A DNA stretch of 64,000 nucleotides from Pectinatus cerevisiiphilus (GTDB lineage: Bacteria; Bacillota; Negativicutes; Selenomonadales; Selenomonadaceae), in assembly GCF_004341685.1 (NCBI RefSeq), contig NZ_SMAA01000008.1, forward strand, positions 45,464 to 109,463. The letters run 5' to 3'. How positions within the stretch are numbered: the first letter of the stretch is position 1; each line of letters opens with the position of its first letter. A program made the position numbers and the translations under genes. The notes beneath the pieces were generated by a model. The model searched no databases, had not been told where the DNA came from, and saw only the letters and a program-made list of their open reading frames with translations. This document shows, piece after piece, positions 42,559 through 51,557 of the stretch.

Positions 42559-42873
42559 TCAGTATTTATTCGCAGCCCGGCTGTCTGTTTCTAAAACTGT
42601 CTGCGTACCATCTGGTTTTGTAATAATCCATTGGGTTATGCTGCCATTCCTTTTCGTGTACATTACTGCGCCGCGCCCACCTATATCAGGCCCAAGGAAA
42701 AAGCGGACAGCACCTACCGGACATTCCTTCAGGCATGAAGCACACCCCCAACAATCGCGCGGATAAAGAATAGCGGCCTTATGTTGTGCAGTCATCTCTA
42801 TAAGTGTACCAGGGCACACTTCACTGCAGCGTCCACAGCCAATGCATTGTTCTTCATTGATAGTTATGCTCAT
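42559..42873 (-). CDS. AprB-like ferredoxin subunit of assimilatory APS reductase
   Basis: 104 residues. Two [4Fe-4S] motifs, CIGCGRCSEVCPG and CWGCASCLKECPV, then a C-terminal tail (GPDIGGRGAVMYTKR) similar to the beta subunit of adenylylsulfate reductase. It would feed electrons to the FAD subunit encoded just upstream, whose reading frame it overlaps by 20 bases. Start ATG has GAGGGAG inside the end of that gene. Confidence 0.87.
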   Translation of the reverse strand: MSITINEEQCIGCGRCSEVCPGTLIEMTAQHKAAILYPRDCWGCASCLKECPVGAVRFFLGPDIGGRGAVMYTKRNGSITQWIITKPDGTQTVLETDSRAANKY

Positions 42874-44548
42874 AATGGCTCCCTCTTTTGATGATTGGTC
42901 GACAAATAATTTTTATTTGCCCGTTTTGTAGGCGGGAATTGATATATTCTTCAAAGGCGTTGTCCTTGTCAGGATAATCAGCATTCTCTGCAAAACTGTG
43001 CCAGCGTGTTTCTTTGCGGGCTTTTAAATGTTCTATAAGAAAAAGGCAGATTAATAGCCTATCCTTAAGCTCATGTATGAAAGTCAGCTCATGCATATCA
43101 TGCGCTGTAAGTTCATCGCTCAGGATAGATAATTTTTCGATCTCTCTTTTTGCTATGCTAAGACCGGCTTCGTTATATTTATAACCTGTTTTTATGCCGC
43201 CGGCATATTCGTCCATTATTTTCTGCATGGCTTCTTCAAGATCTTGTACCAGAAATTGTTTAAGGGATGTATGGAAAAAATGTTCTTCCTGTTCCTTATA
43301 TAATTCGGCAATTCCCTGGTAGTCGATTCCCTTTTTAGCAGGTGATAATGCGTCAAGATATTTTATTATTGCTTCTGCAGCAATGTCTGCTTCTGCTATA
43401 GCCCCTGTTACATATTTTTGGGGACAACCGCCAGCTGTATCTCCTGCGGCGAAGAGTCCCTTTATGGTGGTCTGCCGCTCGGTGGATATCCAAAAGCCGG
43501 CAGCAGCGTGTCCACCGACAAGATAAGGCTCTGTGCCTTCTATTTCAACATTTTGTTCCCGTGGAGACCCTTGTTCAATCCACTTTAAAGTCTGCGACGG
43601 AGCCATGTTCAAATATGCCTTTTTTAAATCTATTTCCTGCTCAGCACTGATGCCAGCAGTTCTTAAAAAACATGGACCATTGCCTGCTGCATTTTCCATC
43701 ACTGTACCATAAAGGCGGTTTGGTGTCGATAAACCATATTTTGTTTCATATATTTCGTTACGGGAGTTTATCTGTTTTGCACCAACACCTTGTGCAATGG
43801 TACCTGTGGGGGCTATTGTATCCTTGCAGCGCAGCGCAATAAAACGCATTTCCAATGTTGTCATTTCGGCACCACTGCGCATGCCGGCAGCCATACCAGC
43901 ACCGGTGTTAAAAGGAGGATACCACATTTTATGACGTGAAAATCCGGGGTTATTAGGCCTATATAATCCTGCTGTACCGCCTGTAGCACAGAGCACAGCA
44001 GACGCTTTGATTATGTAAAGAACAGGCTTCTGGACGTCAATGGCTGCGGCACCATAAATTTTGTTGTCCTTTACTATGAAATCGATGATATTCATATGGT
44101 TGTGAACCTTCACAGAAGGCAGCTTATATACAGCGGCTGCCAGGATAGGTTTTATATTTTCACCGTTGATTTTTATGTTGCGTGTGCCACGTTCGGCATA
44201 ACTGCCATCACTGTTTTTTAAAATTACTAAACCCAATTTTTCCAATTCCGCAGTACATTTATTAAGCCTTTCAGACATGGTTAAAAGAAGGTCTCCTCTA
44301 GCAATTCCTTCAGCATCGTGCTCAGCATAATCCACATAAAAATCAGGCGTACGCCCTTTTGTTATATAAGCATTGAGGGCATTGACACCGGCAGCCAGAC
44401 ATCCGCTGCGCTTAATATTTGCTTTTTCGGCAATCATGATATGTTGCCTTGTTTTCCCAGCAAGTTTTAAGGCTGCATAACAACCGGCTGTACCACCTCC
44501 GGCGATAAGAATGTCAGTATCAATGTATTCAATTTTTAGTTTTTCCAT
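42854..44548 (-). CDS. AprA-like flavoprotein, APS reductase alpha subunit (assimilatory type)
   Basis: 564 residues of the succinate dehydrogenase/fumarate reductase flavoprotein superfamily. FAD dinucleotide fold TDILIAGGGTAGCYAAL at ~10-26, KRSGCLAAGVNALNAY, CATGGTAGLYRPNN, GAEMTTLEMRFIALR, and the second FAD motif GLFAAGDTAGGCPQKYVTGA near 380. With the AprB-like subunit it reduces APS to sulfite and AMP. No cysH is present, so this pair replaces it. Assimilatory use is inferred from linkage to cysA/T/W uptake genes rather than dsr genes. Confidence 0.88.
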   Translation of the reverse strand: MEKLKIEYIDTDILIAGGGTAGCYAALKLAGKTRQHIMIAEKANIKRSGCLAAGVNALNAYITKGRTPDFYVDYAEHDAEGIARGDLLLTMSERLNKCTAELEKLGLVILKNSDGSYAERGTRNIKINGENIKPILAAAVYKLPSVKVHNHMNIIDFIVKDNKIYGAAAIDVQKPVLYIIKASAVLCATGGTAGLYRPNNPGFSRHKMWYPPFNTGAGMAAGMRSGAEMTTLEMRFIALRCKDTIAPTGTIAQGVGAKQINSRNEIYETKYGLSTPNRLYGTVMENAAGNGPCFLRTAGISAEQEIDLKKAYLNMAPSQTLKWIEQGSPREQNVEIEGTEPYLVGGHAAAGFWISTERQTTIKGLFAAGDTAGGCPQKYVTGAIAEADIAAEAIIKYLDALSPAKKGIDYQGIAELYKEQEEHFFHTSLKQFLVQDLEEAMQKIMDEYAGGIKTGYKYNEAGLSIAKREIEKLSILSDELTAHDMHELTFIHELKDRLLICLFLIEHLKARKETRWHSFAENADYPDKDNAFEEYINSRLQNGQIKIICRPIIKRGSHYEHNYQ

Positions 44549-44559
44549 TCTATACCTCT

Positions 44560-45621
44560 TTAGATTATTACCGAATTATCTGCAATAAGTGCTTCGTTTT
44601 CAACTTCTCTTATATTTGCACTATCAACCAGGTACATTTTTTTAATAAGCACTCCCACCTTTTCATTAGGATGCAAAATTTCTCGGTCTGTAGGCCATAC
44701 AGTTTTTAATTCCGTATCATGTAAATCGACAATTACTTCAAGATAAGAGCCGCGGAAGGTGACGGTTTTGACAATACCAGGTTCGGTAGTGTATGCGTTT
44801 TTATATTCCTCATTTTCCTTGAATATAGAAATAAATTCAGGACGAATTACAGCTGTAGAAAAGCCTTCCTGCCTGTAAAAGCCCTTAAATATATCGTAAT
44901 TGTTAATCAGTGAGTTTTCGCCGATGAACTGGGCAACGAAGGGGGTAGTTGGTTTTTTATAAACTGCTAAAGGAGAACCGCTTTGTTCTACACGGCCTTT
45001 ATTGATTATGAGAATTTCATCAGCAACTTCACTGGCCTCGTCTTGATCATGTGTGACAAAGATACTTGTTATATTTAATTTTTTTATTGTCGTTTTAAGC
45101 CATTGCCGCAATTCTTTCCGTATTTTAGCATCGATTGCAGCGAACGGCTCATCAAGCAGCAAAACTTTAGGTTCCGGTGCGATGGCACGAGCAAAAGCGA
45201 CACGCTGTTTTTGTCCACCGGAAAGCTGTACGGGATATCTGTTTTCCAAGCCCTTTAGACCAATAAGTTCTGTCAGTTCCTCTACCCGTTTTTTAATTTT
45301 GTTTGCGGGTACTTTTTTTATTTTCATACCAAAAGCAATGTTTTCAAAAACATTCATATATCTAAAAAGGGCATAATTTTGGAAGACAAAACCAATTCCC
45401 CGTTTGGCTGGGGCAATATCATTGACGCGCTGTCCGTCAATAAAGATGTCGCCGCTGTCAGGTGTTTCTAGTCCAGCAATAATGCGTAAAATTGTTGTTT
45501 TGCCGCTGCCGGATGGACCTAAAAAAGCAGAAAGGGAACCAGCCGGCAAAGCAAAACTGACATTATTTGAGGCTTTATAGGCACCAAAGTTTTTATTGAT
45601 ATTTTTTAACTCTATATACAT
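44560..45621 (-). CDS. cysA: Sulfate/thiosulfate ABC transporter ATP-binding protein
   Basis: 353 residues from ATG 45621, AAGGAG upstream; the longer frame from 45663 overlaps the permease gene. Walker A GPSGSGKTT, signature LSGGQKQRVAFARA, Walker B LLLDEPFAAID, H-loop VTHDQDEA. The C-terminal regulatory TOBE-type domain is present. Length and operon place fit CysA. It energises the CysT/CysW channel. Confidence 0.92.
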   Translation of the reverse strand: MYIELKNINKNFGAYKASNNVSFALPAGSLSAFLGPSGSGKTTILRIIAGLETPDSGDIFIDGQRVNDIAPAKRGIGFVFQNYALFRYMNVFENIAFGMKIKKVPANKIKKRVEELTELIGLKGLENRYPVQLSGGQKQRVAFARAIAPEPKVLLLDEPFAAIDAKIRKELRQWLKTTIKKLNITSIFVTHDQDEASEVADEILIINKGRVEQSGSPLAVYKKPTTPFVAQFIGENSLINNYDIFKGFYRQEGFSTAVIRPEFISIFKENEEYKNAYTTEPGIVKTVTFRGSYLEVIVDLHDTELKTVWPTDREILHPNEKVGVLIKKMYLVDSANIREVENEALIADNSVII

Positions 45622-45625
45622 TGTA

Positions 45626-46438
45626 TTACTCCTTCGCGCTGTGCCATTTGTATTCGACAACATTTTTCAAAATAAGCAATATCAACGCAAGCAGGACGAG
45701 GATGGTGGAAACAGCAAAAGCATCAGCCATTTTGAAATCATTATACAGGATTTCTACCAGCAATGGTAGTGTATCCGTCTTACCTCGCAAATGTCCTGAT
45801 ACAACTGAAACGGCACCGAATTCTCCCATCGCCCGTGCGGTACAAAGGATAATGCCATATAACAATGCCCATTTAATATGGGGAAAAGTTATTTTTCGAA
45901 AAATAGTAAAACCACCTGCTCCCATCAAAGCCGCCGCTTCCTCTTCTTCTGTGCCGCGCGCATGTAGAACAGGCATTACGCTTCTAGCTATAAATGGTAA
46001 AGTGACAAAAATAGTTACCAAGACAATACCAGTTACAGCAAACACTATTTTTATGTGGAAAATGTTTAATATAGGCTGCGCCCAGCCGATGCGCCCAAAG
46101 GTTAAAGAAAAAATCAAGCCGGCGATAACAGGCGATATAGCAAATGGAATATCGATAAGAGTAGTCAAAAATTTACTACGTTTATAGTAAAATCTGGTAA
46201 GCGCCCATGCAGCGAATAAACCAAAAATGGTATTACATACTACTGACACAAAAGTAGCAAAAAGGGTTAGCCGTAAGGCATGTAATGTAAAGGCGTCACT
46301 TAAGACGTCAGCATAAGCACTAATGCCATTTTTAAAAGCTTCGCTCAGTATAACCATAAGCGGCATGATGAGCATAACAAAGATAAAAATACTACTGAGC
46401 GTGATCAGTAAATACTTGGTAAATGATCCTTTGCCCAT
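45626..46438 (-). CDS. cysW: Sulfate ABC transporter permease CysW
   Basis: 270 residues, six membrane helices. Binding-protein-dependent permease motif EEAAALMGAGGFTIFRKITFPHIKWALLYG (EAA loop; key part EEAAALMGAGGFTIFRKIT). Pairs with CysT, whose stop (TAA) directly abuts its ATG. GGAGG lies within the end of cysT, so the two permeases are translated together. Confidence 0.93.
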   Translation of the reverse strand: MGKGSFTKYLLITLSSIFIFVMLIMPLMVILSEAFKNGISAYADVLSDAFTLHALRLTLFATFVSVVCNTIFGLFAAWALTRFYYKRSKFLTTLIDIPFAISPVIAGLIFSLTFGRIGWAQPILNIFHIKIVFAVTGIVLVTIFVTLPFIARSVMPVLHARGTEEEEAAALMGAGGFTIFRKITFPHIKWALLYGIILCTARAMGEFGAVSVVSGHLRGKTDTLPLLVEILYNDFKMADAFAVSTILVLLALILLILKNVVEYKWHSAKE

Positions 46439-47281
46439 TTATTTCGTTCCTCCTTGTACTATTTTTTGCTGATAAGCTTGTAATGAATTTATAGCAAACA
46501 TAATAAAAAAGGAAAACAGCAGCATGACGATAGCTATTGAAGTGGCTTCACCATAATTGAACTGTTGGAGCTTGACCATTATTAATAATGGTACGATTTC
46601 ACTTTTGAAAGGCATATTACCGGCAATAAAAATAACGCTGCCGTATTCGCCAATAGCGCGGGCAAAAGCCAACCCACCGCCGAGCAGCAATGCCGGTATA
46701 AGTTCAGGAAGAATTATCCGCCGAAATATTGTAAATCTGCTAGCACCCAGTGTGTAGGCTGCTTCTTCAAAAACAGGATCTATGTTTTTAAGCACAGGTT
46801 CAACCGTACGCACTACAAAAGGAATCGTGACAAAAATCAATGCTATAGTAATACCAATCTGTGAATAGGCGATTTTTATACCGAAGGGAGCAAAAAGCTG
46901 CCCGATAAAACCAGTGGGGGAATAAAGCGAAGCAAGTGAAATACCAGCTACAGCTGTGGGAATTGCAAAGGGAAGCTCAATCAACCCGTCTATGATCCCC
47001 TTGCCAGGAAATTCATAGCGTACGAGCACCCATGCAAGCATAGTGCCAAAAAAACAATTGATAACGGCAGCAATGAATGAACAGAAAAAACTCACCTCAT
47101 ATCCAGCAATGATTCGGCTGTCAAGAACCGTATCTAAAAAATTCTGCCATGTTATGCCGCTGGTAACTATTACTATGGATATGAGTGGCAGCAGAATAAT
47201 AAAACTTATATAGAAAATAGTTATCCCCATGGACAAATTAAATCCGGGAATGATACTGTTCGACTTTGTTCTGCCCATCAT
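46439..47281 (-). CDS. cysT: Sulfate ABC transporter permease CysT
   Basis: 280 residues, six membrane helices. EAA loop FEEAAYTLGASRFTIFRRI; the GLIELPFAIPTAVAGISLASLYSP region (key part LPFAIPTAVAGISL) is typical of CysT/CysU. Forms the channel with CysW. Two adjacent ATG codons follow GAGG; the second (47278) has better spacing. Confidence 0.92.
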   Translation of the reverse strand: MMGRTKSNSIIPGFNLSMGITIFYISFIILLPLISIVIVTSGITWQNFLDTVLDSRIIAGYEVSFFCSFIAAVINCFFGTMLAWVLVRYEFPGKGIIDGLIELPFAIPTAVAGISLASLYSPTGFIGQLFAPFGIKIAYSQIGITIALIFVTIPFVVRTVEPVLKNIDPVFEEAAYTLGASRFTIFRRIILPELIPALLLGGGLAFARAIGEYGSVIFIAGNMPFKSEIVPLLIMVKLQQFNYGEATSIAIVMLLFSFFIMFAINSLQAYQQKIVQGGTK

Positions 47282-47345
47282 CCTGCCTCATTTCTTTAAT
47301 GTTGTGATATAAAAATTAATTACCAAGTACAATTACGGCTAAAGC

Positions 47346-48365
47346 TTATTTACTATAAATCTGGTCAAAGATGCCACCGTCTGTAAAATGGGTTTCCTGT
47401 ACCTTGTCCCAGCCGCCAAACAATGGATCATTAATGTTAACTAATTTCATATTTAAGTCGAATTTGTCAGCATAATCTTTTAAAATATTTTCATCTGTAG
47501 GACGGTAGAAGTTTTCTGCAGCCACCTTTTGTGCTTCTGGTGAATAGAGATAATTCAAATATTCTTCTGCTAGCTGACTTGTTCCTCTTTCTTCAGCAAT
47601 TTTATCGACAACAGCAACAGAAGGCTGTGCTAAAACGCTTATCGAAGGAGAAACTATTTCAAATTCTCCCGGATGTTCTTTTAAGGATAAATATGCTTCA
47701 TTTTCCCAAGCAAGTAAAACATCGCCTTGACCATTTTCTACAAAAGTTGTTGTTGCACCACGGGCACCGGAATCAAGGACAAGCACATTTGCAAATAATT
47801 TTTTCATATAGTCTTTCATCTGTGTGTCGTCACCCTGATATTTTTCGTTGGCATATGCCCATGCAGCAAGGTAGTTCCAGCGTGCACCACCGGATGTCTT
47901 AGGATTTGGTGTGATAATTCCTACACCGGGTTTTATCAAATCATCCCAGTCCTTGATATTTTTAGGATTTCCTTTGCGGACAAGAAATACTATAGTTGAA
48001 GTGTAGGGGGCACTGTCATGTGGAAACTTATTTTGCCAGCCTTTACTTATAAGTCCTGCTTTTTCAATGGCTGTTACGTCATATTCAAGAGCCAGTGTTA
48101 CTACATCAGCATCATTTCCTTCAATAACGGAACGAGCCTGCGCACCGGAACCGCCATGTGATTGGGTAACTGTCACATCCTGTCCGGTTTTTTCTTTCCA
48201 ATGTTTAATGAAAAGTTCATTATAATCTTGATAAAGTTCGCGGGTCGGGTCATAAGATACATTTACAAGTTGAGTGGATGATGCCGATTCACTGTCACTT
48301 TTGCAACCTGCCATTACCGCCAGAGCAACAAGTAAAACAGCAAATAAAATAATCCTTTTTTTCAT
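47346..48365 (-). CDS. Sulfate-binding lipoprotein of the ABC importer
   Basis: 339 residues. Lipoprotein signal peptide ending VMAGC (Cys ~20). Sbp/CysP family sequence: [63 protein letters not shown], and [10 protein letters not shown]. These are the sulfate/thiosulfate-binding segments. First gene of the cys operon; a promoter and a leader terminator stand in front. GGAGG precedes the ATG. Sbp versus CysP cannot be decided. Confidence 0.92.
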   Translation of the reverse strand: MKKRIILFAVLLVALAVMAGCKSDSESASSTQLVNVSYDPTRELYQDYNELFIKHWKEKTGQDVTVTQSHGGSGAQARSVIEGNDADVVTLALEYDVTAIEKAGLISKGWQNKFPHDSAPYTSTIVFLVRKGNPKNIKDWDDLIKPGVGIITPNPKTSGGARWNYLAAWAYANEKYQGDDTQMKDYMKKLFANVLVLDSGARGATTTFVENGQGDVLLAWENEAYLSLKEHPGEFEIVSPSISVLAQPSVAVVDKIAEERGTSQLAEEYLNYLYSPEAQKVAAENFYRPTDENILKDYADKFDLNMKLVNINDPLFGGWDKVQETHFTDGGIFDQIYSK

Positions 48366-48385
48366 AATTAGTCCTCCTTTTTAAA

Positions 48386-48453
48386 AATAAAAAGGCCAGA
48401 GAGACAAATGTACAATCCATTTATCTCTCTGACCTTTAGTTTTCTAATTGGCC
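48386..48453 (-). promoter_or_regulatory. Sulfate operon leader: terminator and competing hairpin
   Basis: On the minus strand a 20-bp stem (48437-48418 with 48410-48391, two G-U pairs) ends in GGCCTTTTTATTTTT just before the ribosome site of the binding-protein gene. Upstream, GGCC (48453-48450) can pair with GGUC (48434-48431), the first bases of the terminator arm, through an inner TAG/CTA stem. The two structures exclude each other. No SAM, T-box or other known riboswitch core was recognised. Confidence 0.65.
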
Positions 48454-48505
48454 AGCAAATATATCAAAATATTTTCTGTATGTCTGTATTAATATTATAA
48501 GAGCT

Positions 48506-48534
48506 ATAATAACATATTGAATTTATATCGTCAA
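48506..48534 (-). promoter_or_regulatory. Sulfate operon promoter
   Basis: Minus strand TTGACG (48534-48529), 17 bases, TATTAT (48511-48506). About 130 bases of leader follow before the binding-protein start. Confidence 0.72.
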
Positions 48535-48627
48535 CAAATAAAATAAAAAAGGAAATATCTTTTTCACTGCGAAGAAGATATCTATAAACAATAGCGTCAT
48601 AGTGTTGACAAGCAGTAGGAGGTATAT

Positions 48628-50313
48628 ATGAATATAGAAAATTTTGAACAAGAACTCAATGAATTAATTTTAAAAAGAGGAGAAAAATATTATAAGGAAG
48701 GCCGTGTGCGGTCATTAATGGAAAAAAGACCTGGTTATTATACTGCCAATGTAGCAGGTACAAACAGCTATAGAGTACATATTCACATGAAAAATTCGAC
48801 AGATATAGAAAGCATGGAATGCGACTGCCCATATACATATAGACCATATTGTAAGCATATGGCAGCAGTTTTATATGCATTACGCGGCCGGTTGCAGGCT
48901 ATACCGGATGTTGTCGCTGACAATACTGTCCCTTCTGTAAAAAAAGCACCGGAAAAAGATTCACTTAGTGAACTTTTAAATAAACAGCCTAAGGCTGCCC
49001 TTGTAGAGGTACTGCTTGCGGCAGCAAGGGAAAACGATATATTAAGAGCTCATATGGAAGCTATATTCAGTAATCCCGCTGATGAAAAAAATTCATGGTT
49101 AAAATTGATGCGTAACTGTATAAATAGTTTTAAGGGACGGGATAACTTTATACGTTGGAATGAATGCGATAAGGCACTTCAGGGGACATATAAAGTGCTT
49201 GAACATATCCAAATAGCGATTGACTGTAAAGAATTTCTCATGGCGACAGAGCTCATTTTGGCGGTAATGCGCGAAATGTTAAAAATGACACAGTTTGCGG
49301 ATGATTCGGATGGTGGAATAAGCTATGTACTGGATAGCGTAAAATCTTTGCTGGCGAGTGAGGTTATTGCTATAACGGATAAAGAACAACGTGAGATATT
49401 GTTTACGAAAATTTTGACAGAATCCAAAAATAAAATATATGGGGGTTGGCTTGAAGAACGCGTATCACTTATCACCGCATGCATCAGTTTAGCTGATTCA
49501 CTTAAGCAAAAGCGACGGCTTGACAGTTATTTTGAAAAATACATGGTGGATAATGATGCTTCATATGCATTTAATAATTATACGCAGGAAAAAATTGCCA
49601 TATTAAAATATCAATTACTAAAAAAATTCGATAAAGAAAAGGTTGACGCTTTTCTCTCAGAAAATAGAGCTTTTGCTGAAATTAGAGAAATCTTGTTAAA
49701 AAAAACAATAACTGGGCAAAAATATCTTGAAGCAGAAAAATTATCTTTAGAAGGAGAAAAAAATGATGCTGAACTTCCGGGATTAGTAAAAAAATGGAAA
49801 CAGATTCGTTTCCAAATCTATGAATTAGAAAACAAAACTACTGAAATGCGTTCGCTTGCATGTGAGCTGTTGATAAAATATACTTGCTTTGATTATTATA
49901 CAAAACTGAAAAAATTGTATGATGAAAAAGAGTGGCAGAAAATTTATATACAAATTCTTGATAGATTGGAAAAACAAAAATATGTATCGCGTATTTATTG
50001 CCAAATAGTCATTGCGGAAAAAGACTGGCATAGTTTGCTTAAATATACGAAATATTTTCCTGAAGAAATACTAAGGTATTATAAATACTTATGGGAGATT
50101 TATCCACAAGAAGTATTTGCTGTATTTAAAGAATTCATTATGCAGTTTGCGGAAACATGTACAGAAAGACGGCATTATAAAACCCTTTGTTCTTATCTGC
50201 GGATACTTTGTAAGATAGGCGGAAAAGAAACCACAAGTGACATTAAAGAAAAATTATCAGCTAAATATCCGAGACGGCGGTCACTTTTAGAAGAACTTGC
50301 GAAAGTGGATTAG
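48628..50313 (+). CDS. SWIM zinc-finger protein
   Basis: 561 residues. The N-terminal SWIM motif CDCPYTYRPYCKH (~residues 70-82) is a zinc site with Cys-x-Cys and Cys-x-His. The rest is a long helical, charged region without recognised enzyme motifs. SWIM proteins of this form often precede SNF2 helicases; none is next door here. DNA or protein binding is likely but untested. GGAGG before ATG. Confidence 0.8.
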   Translation: MNIENFEQELNELILKRGEKYYKEGRVRSLMEKRPGYYTANVAGTNSYRVHIHMKNSTDIESMECDCPYTYRPYCKHMAAVLYALRGRLQAIPDVVADNTVPSVKKAPEKDSLSELLNKQPKAALVEVLLAAARENDILRAHMEAIFSNPADEKNSWLKLMRNCINSFKGRDNFIRWNECDKALQGTYKVLEHIQIAIDCKEFLMATELILAVMREMLKMTQFADDSDGGISYVLDSVKSLLASEVIAITDKEQREILFTKILTESKNKIYGGWLEERVSLITACISLADSLKQKRRLDSYFEKYMVDNDASYAFNNYTQEKIAILKYQLLKKFDKEKVDAFLSENRAFAEIREILLKKTITGQKYLEAEKLSLEGEKNDAELPGLVKKWKQIRFQIYELENKTTEMRSLACELLIKYTCFDYYTKLKKLYDEKEWQKIYIQILDRLEKQKYVSRIYCQIVIAEKDWHSLLKYTKYFPEEILRYYKYLWEIYPQEVFAVFKEFIMQFAETCTERRHYKTLCSYLRILCKIGGKETTSDIKEKLSAKYPRRRSLLEELAKVD

Positions 50314-50325
50314 AAATAAAAAAAG

Positions 50326-50387
50326 GATAGCTGCACACTGCACATTGTTCAAAAATGTGATGTACGACTATCCCTTTTCAATTCCTA
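50326..50387. terminator. Bidirectional terminator (SWIM gene / SDR gene)
   Basis: AAAGGATAG at the left pairs with CTATCCCTTTT at the right, with an inner CACATT/AATGTG stem. It lies between convergent genes. Confidence 0.7.
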
Positions 50388-50396
50388 GTATAAAAA

Positions 50397-51023
50397 TTAT
50401 TCGCCGTGAACGGAAATTCTTTGTTGGATATGATTTCCTTTTACTGCTTCATCAATCATTGCAATGGCATAATCTGCATAGCTTATTATGCTTTCTCCCT
50501 TAGCATTTACGGTAAATTCTTCACCAGCAAGAACATATTTACCAGTCCGTGCTCCATCAGCCTTAAAAGCTGCTGCAGGACTTATATAAGTCCATTTAAC
50601 GTCATCACGTTTACGAAGTTCATCGAGTGACTTACTCATGTTACCAGCTGTAGGTTTAAAAGCATCAGGGAAATCTGGCGCATCAATAACTTTTTTAGTA
50701 TGTTCAGGATTGGTATAAAGGCTGCCTGCTCCGCCAATAATCAATAAACGATTATTTTTACCGCTCAAAATATCGCAAAGATGCATTAAAGAAGTAATAT
50801 GCTGAGGCGCATTTGCCGGGCTGGTACCAAAAGCATTAATTATAACATCAAAGTCTTTTAAATCTTCGTATTTAAGAGAAAAAAGATCTTTTTGCAGGGA
50901 TTTTGCAGCATCACTCTTATTTTCGCTGCGGGTAATGGCTGTGACATCCAGATTCCTGGACAATGCTTCCTTCACGATCAGGCGCCCTGCTTTTCCGTTT
51001 GCACCAATAACTGCTATTTTCAT
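50397..51023 (-). CDS. NAD(P)-binding SDR-type protein (YwnB-like)
   Basis: 208 residues. Extended/atypical short-chain dehydrogenase fold: IGANGKAGRLIVKEAL at the N-terminus (NAD(P) loop), DVIINAFG, LLIIGGAGSLY, and WTYISPAAAF. Such proteins are NADPH-dependent quinone or flavin reductases or regulators. Divergent from an HxlR regulator, which commonly controls this kind of gene under electrophile stress. GGAGG before ATG. Confidence 0.85.
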   Translation of the reverse strand: MKIAVIGANGKAGRLIVKEALSRNLDVTAITRSENKSDAAKSLQKDLFSLKYEDLKDFDVIINAFGTSPANAPQHITSLMHLCDILSGKNNRLLIIGGAGSLYTNPEHTKKVIDAPDFPDAFKPTAGNMSKSLDELRKRDDVKWTYISPAAAFKADGARTGKYVLAGEEFTVNAKGESIISYADYAIAMIDEAVKGNHIQQRISVHGE

Positions 51024-51053
51024 AAAACTACCTCCACCTAAATATAAATTAGT

Positions 51054-51082
51054 TTGTAAATTTTTATCTCTAGGTATATAAT
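51054..51082 (+). promoter_or_regulatory. hxlR-type gene promoter
   Basis: TTGTAA (51054-51059), 17 bases, TATAAT (51077-51082), in the 156-bp divergent interval between the SDR and HxlR genes. Confidence 0.65.
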
Positions 51083-51179
51083 ACGCCTATAGGAGAGATT
51101 AGTGAAGTAAGCACATTAAAGTTTTATAGTTACTTGTATGAAACCTTTTTTGAGTTTAAAGGAGTGACAATAAATAATT

Positions 51180-51542
51180 ATGGAAAAAGTATTACCAGAC
51201 TGCCCAGTAGAAACAACTTTGATGTTAATCAGCGATAAGTGGAAGATATTAATAATACGTGATCTTCTAACGGGTAAAAAAAGGTTTGGTGAATTAAAAA
51301 AATCAGTTGGCAAAATATCACAGAAAGTTTTAACAGCTGACCTGCGTTCAATGGAAAAGGCGGGGTTGTTGACTAGAAAGGTTTTTGCTGAAATACCACC
51401 GCATGTCGAATATGCTTTGACCCCAGCAGGCTATACATTAAAATCTGTACTCGAAGCAATGAGTAAATGGGGCGAGTATTATAAAGAAAATGTTTATTAT
51501 AAAGAGAATGATTATGCTCTTGAAGCAGGGAATAGGCAATAG
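51180..51542 (+). CDS. HxlR-family transcriptional regulator
   Basis: 120 residues. Winged helix with family signature DCPVETTLMLISDKWKILII at residues 7-26; Cys8 is the position that senses aldehydes, quinones or diamide in characterised HxlR members. Then RFGELKKSVGKISQKVLTADLR (shortened: FGELKKSVGKISQKVL) and HVEYALTPAG. Likely regulates the divergent SDR gene. The stop codon lies within a run of 7-bp repeats. Confidence 0.9.
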   Translation: MEKVLPDCPVETTLMLISDKWKILIIRDLLTGKKRFGELKKSVGKISQKVLTADLRSMEKAGLLTRKVFAEIPPHVEYALTPAGYTLKSVLEAMSKWGEYYKENVYYKENDYALEAGNRQ

Positions 51543-51556
51543 GCAATAGGCAATAG
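51529..51556. repeat. Short tandem repeat, unit AATAGGC
   Basis: Three full 7-bp copies and a partial fourth cross the end of the HxlR gene and reach the end of the convergent GPH gene. The HxlR stop (TAG) is inside the array, so a change in copy number would alter its C-terminus. Confidence 0.75.
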
Positions 51557-51557
51557 A

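Noticed and set aside
51529..51556. A CRISPR-like repeat.
   Set aside because: Unit of 7 bp without spacers; a simple tandem repeat. No repeat-spacer array was found anywhere in the window.
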